From contig NZ_JASJOU010000022.1 in the NCBI RefSeq assembly GCF_030068605.1, forward strand, positions 1-64,000: 64,000 nucleotides of DNA. Reading direction: 5' to 3'. Below are positions 8,365 to 14,665 of this stretch, in pieces. Made by a program: the position numbers and the translations under genes. The notes below the pieces were generated by a model, which ran no database searches, was not told where the DNA came from, and saw only the letters and a list, made by a program, of their open reading frames with translations. Position 1 is the first letter of the stretch; each line of letters begins with the position of its first letter. Origin of the DNA: Xanthocytophaga agilis (lineage in GTDB: Bacteria > Bacteroidota > Bacteroidia > Cytophagales > 172606-1).

Positions 8365-8437
8365 AACGAGATAGTTCAGCGGCAGAACGTCTGGCTCTCA
8401 ATCCGGATCGACGCAGGTTCAAATCCTGCTCTCGTTG
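8365..8437 (+). ncRNA. tRNA-like RNA C, anticodon-like CTC (Glu-type)
   Basis: The acceptor AACGAGA/TCTCGTT (7 bp), the TA junction, the D arm GTTC-AGCGGCA-GAAC and the T arm GCAGG-TTCAAAT-CCTGC are all canonical. The anticodon arm is not: the best stem TCTGG/CCGGA leaves an 8-nt loop CTCTCAAT, with the triplet CTC at 8397-8399. An extra loop base would shift decoding or block it. The variable loop ends GAC, as in A and B, showing that the three share an origin. Confidence 0.7.
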
Positions 8438-8448
8438 CTTATTGTTTT

Positions 8449-8477
8449 AGAGAGCTAACGGTAGTGGTTAGCTCTCT
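8449..8477. terminator. hairpin between tRNA-like array and convergent lipoprotein gene
   Basis: A perfect 11-bp stem AGAGAGCTAAC / GTTAGCTCTCT with a 7-nt loop lies 12 nt after RNA C and 11 nt before the end of the minus-strand gene at 8489. It probably ends both transcripts, though neither side has a long T-run. Confidence 0.6.
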
Positions 8478-8488
8478 AATCAATGATA

Positions 8489-9049
8489 TTAGAAAATAAT
8501 GGGTCCTTCGTACTTTGTTTTTGCTACAGGAGTCAATTTCTTAACTGAGGCATCTGACAGGTTAAATGCTTTCTTTACCTGGTTGTAATCATTGTAATCA
8601 ATATTTAATGCCTTACGGGCATTAGGTGAAAAATCAGCAGGAATTACTACAATACGGGCTACCCGGTCGTTCATAGCACTAGGCAAATTCTGCCCCACTG
8701 TATAAGCATAAATAAATACATCCTGATATGTAAAGTCAAAATCAATAAATGCATCTTCTACAAATGGGTCACCAGCGGGCATTAACTTCCAGATATCCAC
8801 TCCGTTATCTTGTCCAGTGAGAATATAGGTTAAGGCAACATCCGAAGGCTGTATATTATCCTGGGTTGGAAAGGTATAATAGATGCCATAGTCATTGCTA
8901 GATGTCAAATCAAATTCAACCTCATAGGCAAGTGCTAGTGGACCTGGAGCACCTTGGGGGCCAGCAGGTCCTTCTGGCCCTTTACAGCCAACCAAACCCA
9001 TACATAAAAGTGCGATAAATCCCAAAAAAGACTTTGTGAAAGTGTACAT
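8489..9049 (-). CDS. lipoprotein with short collagen-like Gly-X-Y stretch
   Basis: 186 aa. The signal peptide ends in a lipobox (GLVGC, Cys22). It is followed at once by a collagen-like run GPEGPAGPQGAPGP, then a globular domain of about 145 residues with alternating strands (VALTYILTG, FIDFDFTYQDVFIYAYTVG, RVARIVVIPADF). Such 'collagen-like lipoprotein' genes are common in Bacteroidota and are surface-exposed or periplasmic. It lies on the opposite strand between the two operons of the Ro60-like locus and is probably unrelated to it. Confidence 0.8.
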   Translation of the reverse strand: MYTFTKSFLGFIALLCMGLVGCKGPEGPAGPQGAPGPLALAYEVEFDLTSSNDYGIYYTFPTQDNIQPSDVALTYILTGQDNGVDIWKLMPAGDPFVEDAFIDFDFTYQDVFIYAYTVGQNLPSAMNDRVARIVVIPADFSPNARKALNIDYNDYNQVKKAFNLSDASVKKLTPVAKTKYEGPIIF

Positions 9050-9267
9050 AGTGTGTGTGGTGTTGAACTCTTTATCTATACCAACTTAGTGGATAGTTGT
9101 AAAGAGCGTGAAACAAATAATATGTATAAAAGTGATAGGCAATAAATATGCCATTTTAAAGAGAGTAGTATCTCCAGGTAGTAAGATTATTATTTTTTCC
9201 TGACTTACCTACTATTGAATCAATGTCAGAGAGATAAAGTATGTAATAATTTGAAAAAAAATATCTG

Positions 9268-9304
9268 CTACGCAAAAAGATTGCGTACTGGTGTTTCAAC
9301 TTTG
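9268..9304 (+). promoter_or_regulatory. operator plus promoter of the TROVE operon
   Basis: The 24-bp element 9268-9291 matches 6102-6125 at 21 positions and carries a perfect 7-bp inverted repeat, TACGCAA/TTGCGTA, around AAAGA. CAACTTTG (9297-9304) follows after the same 5-nt gap. Transcription should start near 9311, about 36 nt before the ATG at 9347. This places any upstream in-frame start at 9215 outside the transcript. Confidence 0.75.
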
Positions 9305-9346
9305 TGCTATCAATACAACAACGAAGACTATCTACTGTTTACAGCT

Positions 9347-10906
9347 ATGAAATTTACACCAACCGGCAATACTACACAACCAACAGTCAACTACATGGGT
9401 GGCAAAGCCTATACGCTACAGGCTGAGATGGAGCTATATACTACAGTAGTGAGTGCTATGCTACAGGATTCCTATTACGAGAAAGCAGATGCCCGACTGG
9501 AGCGAATCAAAGTATTGATTCCAAAGGTTGATCCATTGTTTGTGGCAAAATTGGCTGTATATGTTCGTGAACAAATGTATTTACGGTTAATGCCTGTAGT
9601 ATTACTGGGTGAACTGGTGAAGGTACATCAGGGAGATAGTTTAGTCAGCAGAACGGTTGAACGTGTGGTACAGCGTCCGGATGAAATCATGGAGTTGCTG
9701 GCCTATTACCAGTTGACCAATGAACGCAAAGAAGCTAAAAAGCTAGGCAAGCTTTCAAAGCAGATTCAGAAAGGGTTGGCAAAGAGCTTTAATACGTTTG
9801 ATGCTTACCAGTTCGCTAAATACAACCGTGAGACAGCCGTTCGGTTGAGAGATGCATTGTTTCTGGTGCATCCTATGCCTAAGGATGATGCCCAACAGGA
9901 GATCTTCACACAGATTGCCAGTGATACACTGCCTGTTCCTTATACCTGGGAAACTGAATTATCTCAGTTAGGACAACAGTCATTTGCCAGCGAAAAGGAA
10001 AAACAACAAGCAAAAGCGTTGAAGTGGGAAGAACTGGTATTGAGTGGAAAGCTGGGTTACATGGCATTGTTGCGTAACCTGCGAAACATTCTTACTCAGG
10101 GAACAGATCATGCGTTGACAGAAGCACTAAAACAGATCGCCAGTGAAGACAAAGTAAAACGCTCTAAACAGCTACCATTCAGGTTCTTGTCAGCTTATAC
10201 AGAGATTGAAGCTGTAGCTAATGATACAAATAAAGCAAAGATCAAAGCTACTCAGGATGCTCTTGAAAAAGCTGTACGGTACTCGTGTAACAACATTCCT
10301 GTATCCAAAGGAAAAACTCTGATCCTGTCAGACAATTCCGGAAGTATGTTTGGGGATATGGGAGGAAAGTCAGTTGTTTCAGCAATGAGTCGTAGAACAA
10401 CCGCCGATATCGCCAATCTGTTTGCTGTCTTGTACTGGGCTCAGTCTGAAGATACAGAGATTGGATTGTTTGGTGACAAGCTGGTTTTTCCGGAATTAAA
10501 GCGAAACGCTTCTGTATTCGAAAACTTTGAGAGTATCAACAATGCTGCCCGTACATGTGGACCCAGCACAGAGCAGGGAATCTTTAACATGATAGAAAAA
10601 ATGATACATGAGAAAATTATGGTAGATCGTATTGTAATCTTCTCCGACTGCCAGATTGGAGCCCGATGCAACTGGTTTGATCATAAACGACGGGTAGGGA
10701 ACGACTTTGGAAAGTTATTTAACGAATACAAAAAACTGAATCCGAAAGTGGTGACTTATAGTGTGGATCTGAAAGGATATGGTAATACTCTTTTCGAAGA
10801 TGGCGTGATGACTGTGGCTGGGTGGAGTGAGAAGATTTTCGATATGATGGTTGCTATGGAAGAAAAGGAAAGTGTATTGTCCGTCATTGATAAAATTGAG
10901 ATATAG
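9347..10906 (+). CDS. TROVE/vWA protein, Ro60 (Rsr) homologue
   Basis: 519 aa from ATG 9347, chosen because the promoter lies at 9297-9304. The N-terminal two thirds are a helical TROVE-type HEAT ring (VNYMGGKAYTLQAEMELYT, FVAKLAVYVREQMYLR). The C-terminus is a von Willebrand A domain with a MIDAS motif D-N-S-G-S near residues 329-333 (ILSDNSGSMFGDMGG) and a later IVIFSDCQIGARCNW. Ro60 proteins bind Y RNAs and the ends of misfolded RNAs and help RNA decay and stress survival. Bacterial rsr genes often sit beside a Y RNA gene, which is what follows here. Confidence 0.93.
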   Translation: MKFTPTGNTTQPTVNYMGGKAYTLQAEMELYTTVVSAMLQDSYYEKADARLERIKVLIPKVDPLFVAKLAVYVREQMYLRLMPVVLLGELVKVHQGDSLVSRTVERVVQRPDEIMELLAYYQLTNERKEAKKLGKLSKQIQKGLAKSFNTFDAYQFAKYNRETAVRLRDALFLVHPMPKDDAQQEIFTQIASDTLPVPYTWETELSQLGQQSFASEKEKQQAKALKWEELVLSGKLGYMALLRNLRNILTQGTDHALTEALKQIASEDKVKRSKQLPFRFLSAYTEIEAVANDTNKAKIKATQDALEKAVRYSCNNIPVSKGKTLILSDNSGSMFGDMGGKSVVSAMSRRTTADIANLFAVLYWAQSEDTEIGLFGDKLVFPELKRNASVFENFESINNAARTCGPSTEQGIFNMIEKMIHEKIMVDRIVIFSDCQIGARCNWFDHKRRVGNDFGKLFNEYKKLNPKVVTYSVDLKGYGNTLFEDGVMTVAGWSEKIFDMMVAMEEKESVLSVIDKIEI

Positions 10907-10938
10907 AACCCTCTGGCCTTTTGCAGGCCAGAAGGGTT
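10907..10938 (+). terminator. hairpin after the TROVE gene
   Basis: AACCCTCTGGCC pairs with GGCCAGAAGGGTT through one bulge, with a 7-nt loop TTTTGCA. It begins at the base after the TROVE stop codon. The following sequence is not T-rich, so it may be a partial terminator or a processing site before the downstream RNAs. Confidence 0.6.
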
Positions 10939-10951
10939 TCAAAGAAATAAC

Positions 10952-10986
10952 AGATGCCGTAGATAAGGGATACTTCGCTGCTTATT
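10952..10986 (+). ncRNA. second copy of the locus RNA motif (possible truncated Y-like RNA)
   Basis: AGATGCCGTAGA followed by GGATACTTCG matches the element at 8062 and the start of the RNA at 11095. It can fold locally through ATAAG/CTTAT. No tRNA-like arms follow within 100 nt. It may be a degraded Y-like RNA or a protein-binding site on the TROVE mRNA 3' end. Confidence 0.45.
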
Positions 10987-11094
10987 GTATAAACCTTTAA
11001 ACCCGATTTAATTTCTTTCTAATTAAAACCTCTCTTATTGCCTGTCGCTCTGTTATAACACAACTAGTCAGCACTAAACTGACTTATAAATTCC

Positions 11095-11205
11095 AGGTGC
11101 CGTAGAAAAGAGTTACTTCGTTTGGGACGATGTGGTCGCAGGTTCGAATCCTGCTCCTGCTTAGGCAGGATAGCTCAGAGGTAGAGCACATATGTTCTCT
11201 TTTCG
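11095..11205 (+). ncRNA. Y RNA-like (YrlA-type) RNA with circularly permuted tRNA module
   Basis: The order is reversed relative to a tRNA. First comes the T arm GCAGG-TTCGAAT-CCTGC (11138-11154). The acceptor 3' strand TCCTGC is then joined through a TTAG loop to the 5' strand GCAGGA (11155-11170). TA and a D arm GCTC-AGAGGTA-GAGC (11173-11187) follow. The free ends pair: GAAAAGAG (11105-11112) with CTCTTTTC (11197-11204), and ACAT/ATGT (about 11188-11191 with 11130-11133) stands where the anticodon stem would be. Bacterial Y RNAs are known to combine a Ro60-binding end-stem with such a tRNA mimic. It lies just downstream of the TROVE gene. Ends are estimated. Confidence 0.78.
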
Positions 11206-11247
11206 CTTGTTGCCCTTGTTTTTGATCCTTTAAAATTGGTAAATCAG

Positions 11248-11610
11248 ATGAAAGTCTATTGCAAAGCCTGTCATACAGCATTAACTCCTGATTTACGTTA
11301 TTTGCCTTATGCCTCCCTAACTAATGAAGAGGATGATAGGCCTTTTTTGCCACAGGGATATTACTGGATTAGTGATGGTAAGTGTTTTGCTAATACGGGA
11401 GGCAGAGTTGTAATTCATATAGATGATCTGATTAATACAATGAGGCATTCAGATCCGGAACGATTACAAGGATGTTGTGGTGTATCGGGTTGTTATGGTC
11501 CCAACCGTATTTGTATGCAAAAACATGAAGTGGCTAGTGAATATTCAGATTGCTGGATGCCTCATGCCATCATATTTGAGAAAAATGCAGTATATACTAT
11601 AGATTACTAA
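11248..11610 (+). CDS. small Cys-rich (CCG-motif) protein, paralogue of 6179-6640
   Basis: 120 aa from ATG 11248; an upstream TTG at 11236 adds four residues and is less likely. It starts MKVYCKACHTAL (a CxxC pair), has a central acidic stretch, then QGCCGVSGCYGPNRICMQKHEVASEYSDCWMPH in segments that match the first paralogue: GCCG, NRIC, EVA and SDC. The remaining His and Cys (KHEV, SDCW) could complete a zinc site. It sits between the Y-like RNA and the composite tRNA-like RNA, with only 3 nt to the latter. I recognise the motif set as a recurrent hypothetical family but know no function. Confidence 0.82.
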   Translation: MKVYCKACHTALTPDLRYLPYASLTNEEDDRPFLPQGYYWISDGKCFANTGGRVVIHIDDLINTMRHSDPERLQGCCGVSGCYGPNRICMQKHEVASEYSDCWMPHAIIFEKNAVYTIDY

Positions 11611-11613
11611 CAT

Positions 11614-11804
11614 CCTCCTCTAGCTCAAAAGGCAGAGCTACGGTAAACCGAAACCGTGGAGTGTTGGGAATATGCCGTTTTGACTACGCGTTAAAATGGA
11701 CAGAGTTTGCAGTGCACCGAAAAACGAAGAGTGGAGTAGGGAAGCGCGTTCACAGCCCGACTGTCCTGTAAAAGGAAATCCCGGTTCGAATCCGGGGAGG
11801 GGGA
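11614..11804 (+). ncRNA. composite tRNA-like RNA with about 120-nt insertion
   Basis: Outer parts are tRNA-like. The acceptor CCTCCTC (11614-11620) pairs over 7 bp, one of them G-T, with GAGGGGG (11797-11803). The D arm is TA-GCTC-AAAAGGCA-GAGC and the T arm is CCCGG-TTCGAAT-CCGGG. Between D and T arms are 141 nt instead of the usual 23 or so. The insert holds a 5-bp arm ACGGT/ACCGT with an 8-nt loop, then a CCGTTTT/AAAATGG hairpin (11675-11699). A diverged internal duplication (ACCGAAA...GTGGAGT...GGGAA) is also visible. It starts 3 nt after the Cys-rich gene and ends 18 nt before the next gene, so it is probably cut from that mRNA. Confidence 0.65.
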
Positions 11805-11822
11805 CAAAATGGAATTAAAGTT

Positions 11823-12344
11823 ATGTTCAAATTTATTCAGCGCCAGGGGTGTCTCCTATCAGGACTTGGTATCGGTTTACTGGGAGGTGTTATTGGACAC
11901 TTTTATACTACCTACTGGCTGATAACGTTGGGTGTATTCGTTGTTTTTAGTGCGATAAAGATATTTATAGAGGAATATCGTTCCTACAGAGTAATGATGC
12001 GATGGCTAAAAGCCAATGAAGGAAAAAGACTATTGTTTTATGCAGGTCGCAGAAAACGTCAGAAGCTAGTTGAAGATACGATTATCCCTGCTTTATCAGA
12101 CCAGCTTCTGAAAGTTTATTATGATGGTCCTTCGTTGGCAGGAGATATACCTACTGATGTAGTTCTAGAGTTAATGAAAACATTTGAATGGCGTTTTAAT
12201 CAGCCTGTTCTGGCTAAAGTAGTGAACAGATCAATTCGTCAGATAGAGATTCGTAGTGAATTGGGTGGGTTTGTTGGGAAAAATATAGGCGAGGAAGGAT
12301 TGAATAAGCGAATAAGTATGAAGAATAAAAGCTTGGATAATTAA
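11823..12344 (+). CDS. small membrane protein of the Ro60-like operon
   Basis: 173 aa. Two adjacent membrane segments near the N-terminus (about residues 10-27, LLSGLGIGLLGGVIGHFY, and 32-48, LITLGVFVVFSAIKIFI) are followed by a charged cytoplasmic part of about 120 residues with RYRSY-type basic patches and helices. No family is recognised. It starts 18 nt after the composite tRNA-like RNA and is the last gene on this strand before a long AT-rich gap, so it may belong to the TROVE operon. It could anchor the system at the membrane, but nothing shows that directly. Confidence 0.7.
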   Translation: MFKFIQRQGCLLSGLGIGLLGGVIGHFYTTYWLITLGVFVVFSAIKIFIEEYRSYRVMMRWLKANEGKRLLFYAGRRKRQKLVEDTIIPALSDQLLKVYYDGPSLAGDIPTDVVLELMKTFEWRFNQPVLAKVVNRSIRQIEIRSELGGFVGKNIGEEGLNKRISMKNKSLDN

Positions 12345-12408
12345 CGATTAAGAAAATATAGTACAATTTGTTCAATAAAGTGAAAAGTCTCTATTGAGAT
12401 GTATTTAC

Positions 12409-12552
12409 TTAATGTGAATCATTTTTTGCCTTTGAATAGACGAATATACCATATAGCAATAATAAGATAAGGCTCAGCATTCCACGTACTATTCGAATCC
12501 AATTTCTACAAGGAGGACAATCACTATTCTCCAGGCAAGGCTCACATGCCAT
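12409..12552 (-). CDS. small membrane protein with CxxC pairs
   Basis: From ATG 12552 it encodes 47 aa: a Cys-rich head (MACEPCLENSDCPPC), a basic step (RNWIRIVRG) and one membrane helix (MLSLILLLLYGIFVY). Open frame continues upstream to TTG 12654 with another hydrophobic stretch, so the start is uncertain. The head resembles short 'CPPC' membrane proteins seen in this phylum. It is convergent with 11823-12344. Confidence 0.45.
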   Translation of the reverse strand: MACEPCLENSDCPPCRNWIRIVRGMLSLILLLLYGIFVYSKAKNDSH

Positions 12553-12856
12553 TGAGCTCGTATTATAAATCCAGAATAGAAGAATTTCAAAACATATAAA
12601 ACATAGAATATGCTTAAATATTTTCTTATAAAGCCAGATGTAAACATAAATCAAAATATCTTACAAGTTACTCTATTAATAACTATCGTTAAAGCGAAAA
12701 TATAATTCTAATAGCCATCAAAGTAGCTATGGCTAGGTTTATGCATATTATTCACTAGCATTAATTTACAGGATAATATTGGATTTTTTTATGCAAACAT
12801 CGTAAGTAGGAATTACTGAATAAATGTAAATATCTTCATAAACTGGAGCTCTAAAA
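12553..12856. other. AT-rich intergenic region
   Basis: Apart from the possible upstream extension of the small minus-strand gene (to 12654), no gene is seen. The promoter of the next gene starts at 12857. Confidence 0.4.
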
Positions 12857-12887
12857 TTGTGTAAATAAGTTGATTTTTGTATCTTTC
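12857..12887 (+). promoter_or_regulatory. Bacteroidota-type promoter for 12923
   Basis: A TTG (12857-12859) and TATCTTTC (12880-12887) are spaced about 20 nt apart, as expected for -33 and -7 boxes (TTG / TAnnTTTG with one mismatch). The predicted start lies near 12894, about 29 nt before the ATG. Confidence 0.5.
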
Positions 12888-12922
12888 AAAGATCTAACAA
12901 TAAATAAAAATCAACTTTTTAT

Positions 12923-13594
12923 ATGCCTCGTTACCATACAAATTCAACAGCCATTCGTAAATTCAGATCAGAATATTATCGTCTTAGATCCTATGAAGCA
13001 CGTCTTAATGAGCAACTGCATCATATGTTCAAACGCATTAAGCAGATCAAAGAAGACGAAGAACTTTCTCTTGCCAAACATATCCTTCTGACAGCGTTAC
13101 TAGCTCAGGCAGAACAACAAAAAGCTGAACTCGAGGCTCAATCCGTCTCCAAACAAAGAGATAAACAACTCAAAAAAGCAGAAAAAGAGTTGAAGGAGTT
13201 GCGTGTTCAATACAAACGCATTGACCTTCATCTAGCTGTGTTGGATAGGAAGAAGGACAAAGACAATATGGCTAACTATATCCTCAAAGAAGCCAAGCGT
13301 GATCAGGTAACAGTTCGTATCCAGTCTGCTTATACTTCCTGGAAGAAAATTGAACAACTTCAGGCTGAAGAGCAACAATCTCAGGCTATATATGAAGCAC
13401 AGGTTATAGAGTTGGTAAAAGCCTCTTTATCTGAGCCTCAAACTGTATACAACCTTACTATACAAAGGCTCTCAGATACATTTGTGATTACTGCTTCCAA
13501 CACTTTACATCTGACATCTTCCAATACCCTACAGGTACTTTCTGGCGATGCCAAAGTCTGGCTTTTCTGTCCGGGACAAGAAGCTGCTGCTTAA
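12923..13594 (+). CDS. coiled-coil hypothetical protein (paralogue of 53638-54315)
   Basis: 223 aa, soluble, very rich in K, E and Q. Long coiled-coil helices run from about residue 25 to 160 (EQQKAELEAQ, KKAEKELKELRVQYKRI). The block KDNMANYILKEAKRDQVTVRIQ matches KDNVAKLLLKETKQVEVQVRIQ of the minus-strand gene at 53638, so the two are related. The C-terminal 60 residues differ and are Ser/Thr-rich. The family appears lineage-restricted; function is unknown. A promoter-like pair is present 29 nt upstream of the predicted mRNA. Confidence 0.8.
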   Translation: MPRYHTNSTAIRKFRSEYYRLRSYEARLNEQLHHMFKRIKQIKEDEELSLAKHILLTALLAQAEQQKAELEAQSVSKQRDKQLKKAEKELKELRVQYKRIDLHLAVLDRKKDKDNMANYILKEAKRDQVTVRIQSAYTSWKKIEQLQAEEQQSQAIYEAQVIELVKASLSEPQTVYNLTIQRLSDTFVITASNTLHLTSSNTLQVLSGDAKVWLFCPGQEAAA

Positions 13595-13725
13595 CCTTCT
13601 AGTGTTCTTACTAAATTCTACATTTTGTGTATTGCAGGCTTTGCAGTGCCTGCTACTGCTTTACCCGTTTATCATCAGCTTTTTATATTTGAAAGATATT
13701 TTTGAGCTTTTGACCTTTTGTGTGA

Positions 13726-13733
13726 TACCTTTG
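13726..13733 (+). promoter_or_regulatory. -7 box for the MBL-fold gene
   Basis: TACCTTTG matches TAnnTTTG exactly. It lies 57 nt before ATG 13791, with T-rich sequence containing TTTTTG about 21 nt upstream as a possible -33 element. Confidence 0.55.
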
Positions 13734-13790
13734 CTTATGTAAGGTGTAGCCTGACTATATCCATCCCTAATCCCTTAGTTTCACTTTGTC

Positions 13791-14543
13791 ATGAAAATTC
13801 AACTTATCCGTAATGCTACACTTAAATTTTACTATGGCGGTAATACCTTTCTCATTGACCCCTACTTTGCATCAAAACATAGCCAGCGTTCTTTTGCCGG
13901 TAAATCCCCAAATCCAACAGTAGAGTTACCCGTTTCAGTAGAGAATATTTTGAGTGGGGTAGAAATGGTACTTGTATCACACCTGCATCCGGATCATTTT
14001 GACGAAACTGCACAACTCGCTCTACCAAAGGAATTACCTCTGTTCTGCCATCCTACACATTTGAATACCATTCTTGGAATGAACTTTACCCGCATTACGT
14101 CAGTAGAGGATCAACTGTACTGGCGTAATCTGGAGATCATACGTACGCCCGGTGAACATGGAGTAGGAGAGATTGGCCAGCGGATGGGCGATGTAGCAGG
14201 CTTTATACTAAAGGCTGCCGGTGAACCTACTATTTATTGGATGGGAGATACAATCTGGTACCCCAAACTGGAACAAATTATTCAGACGCATAAGCCACAG
14301 ATTATCATTACCCACTCTGGTGGCAATCGTTTTTCTGATGATACACCTGCCATTGTAATGGATAAAGAACAGACTATAGACCTTTGTAAATTTGCTCCTG
14401 ATAGTATCATTATCGCTACCCATCTTGATGCATTGGATCATGGCAGTGTAACTCGTGACGAACTACAAGCCTATGCTGAGAAACATGGAGTGCCTGCTTC
14501 TCAATTACGTATCCCCACAGATGGAGAACTGATGGAGTTTTAA
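13791..14543 (+). CDS. MBL-fold metal-dependent hydrolase (COG2220-type)
   Basis: 250 aa. Starts MKIQLIRNATLKFYYGGNTFLIDPYF, the typical opening of the COG2220/UlaG-like group. The metal motif SHLHPDHFD is at about residues 62-70. Further metal-site positions are GEHGVGE, WMGDTIWY and HLDALDHG near residues 120-220. No signal peptide, so it acts in the cytoplasm. The substrate cannot be told from sequence; relatives include sugar-lactone and phosphodiester hydrolases. It is a single gene with its own promoter. Confidence 0.85.
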   Translation: MKIQLIRNATLKFYYGGNTFLIDPYFASKHSQRSFAGKSPNPTVELPVSVENILSGVEMVLVSHLHPDHFDETAQLALPKELPLFCHPTHLNTILGMNFTRITSVEDQLYWRNLEIIRTPGEHGVGEIGQRMGDVAGFILKAAGEPTIYWMGDTIWYPKLEQIIQTHKPQIIITHSGGNRFSDDTPAIVMDKEQTIDLCKFAPDSIIIATHLDALDHGSVTRDELQAYAEKHGVPASQLRIPTDGELMEF

Positions 14544-14665
14544 TTGTTTTAGTATATACAAATAAATAAGTCTGGACAGGCCATGTATCAGTATATACAT
14601 TGTATTTTATAAGACGTAATCTGGTTTATAAATTTTGTAATCTTACAAAATAGAGTTTGTTATCT

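Noticed and set aside
8032-8422. Minus-strand open frames that translate to phrases such as GLEPVSNRLRAG
   Set aside because: They are antisense readings of the tRNA-like T arms, a well-known artefact, and have no start signals.
8211-8437. Plain annotation as functional tRNA-Gln, tRNA-Lys and tRNA-Glu
   Set aside because: Each element deviates from canonical geometry in a different place, and all sit inside a regulated Ro60-like operon. A scoring program is needed before ordinary tRNA function can be assumed.
9215-9346. Longer N-terminus for the TROVE protein (44 extra residues)
   Set aside because: The operator and -7 box at 9268-9304 lie inside it; translation must start downstream, at ATG 9347.
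11084-11281. Minus-strand open frame over the Y-like RNA
   Set aside because: It reads the tRNA-like arms in antisense and overlaps the start of the Cys-rich gene.
11614-11804. tmRNA or intron-containing ordinary tRNA
   Set aside because: There is no encoded CCA and no tag-peptide frame, a full D arm is present (reduced in tmRNA), and the insert is shorter than usual group I introns. I keep it as an unclassified tRNA-like RNA.
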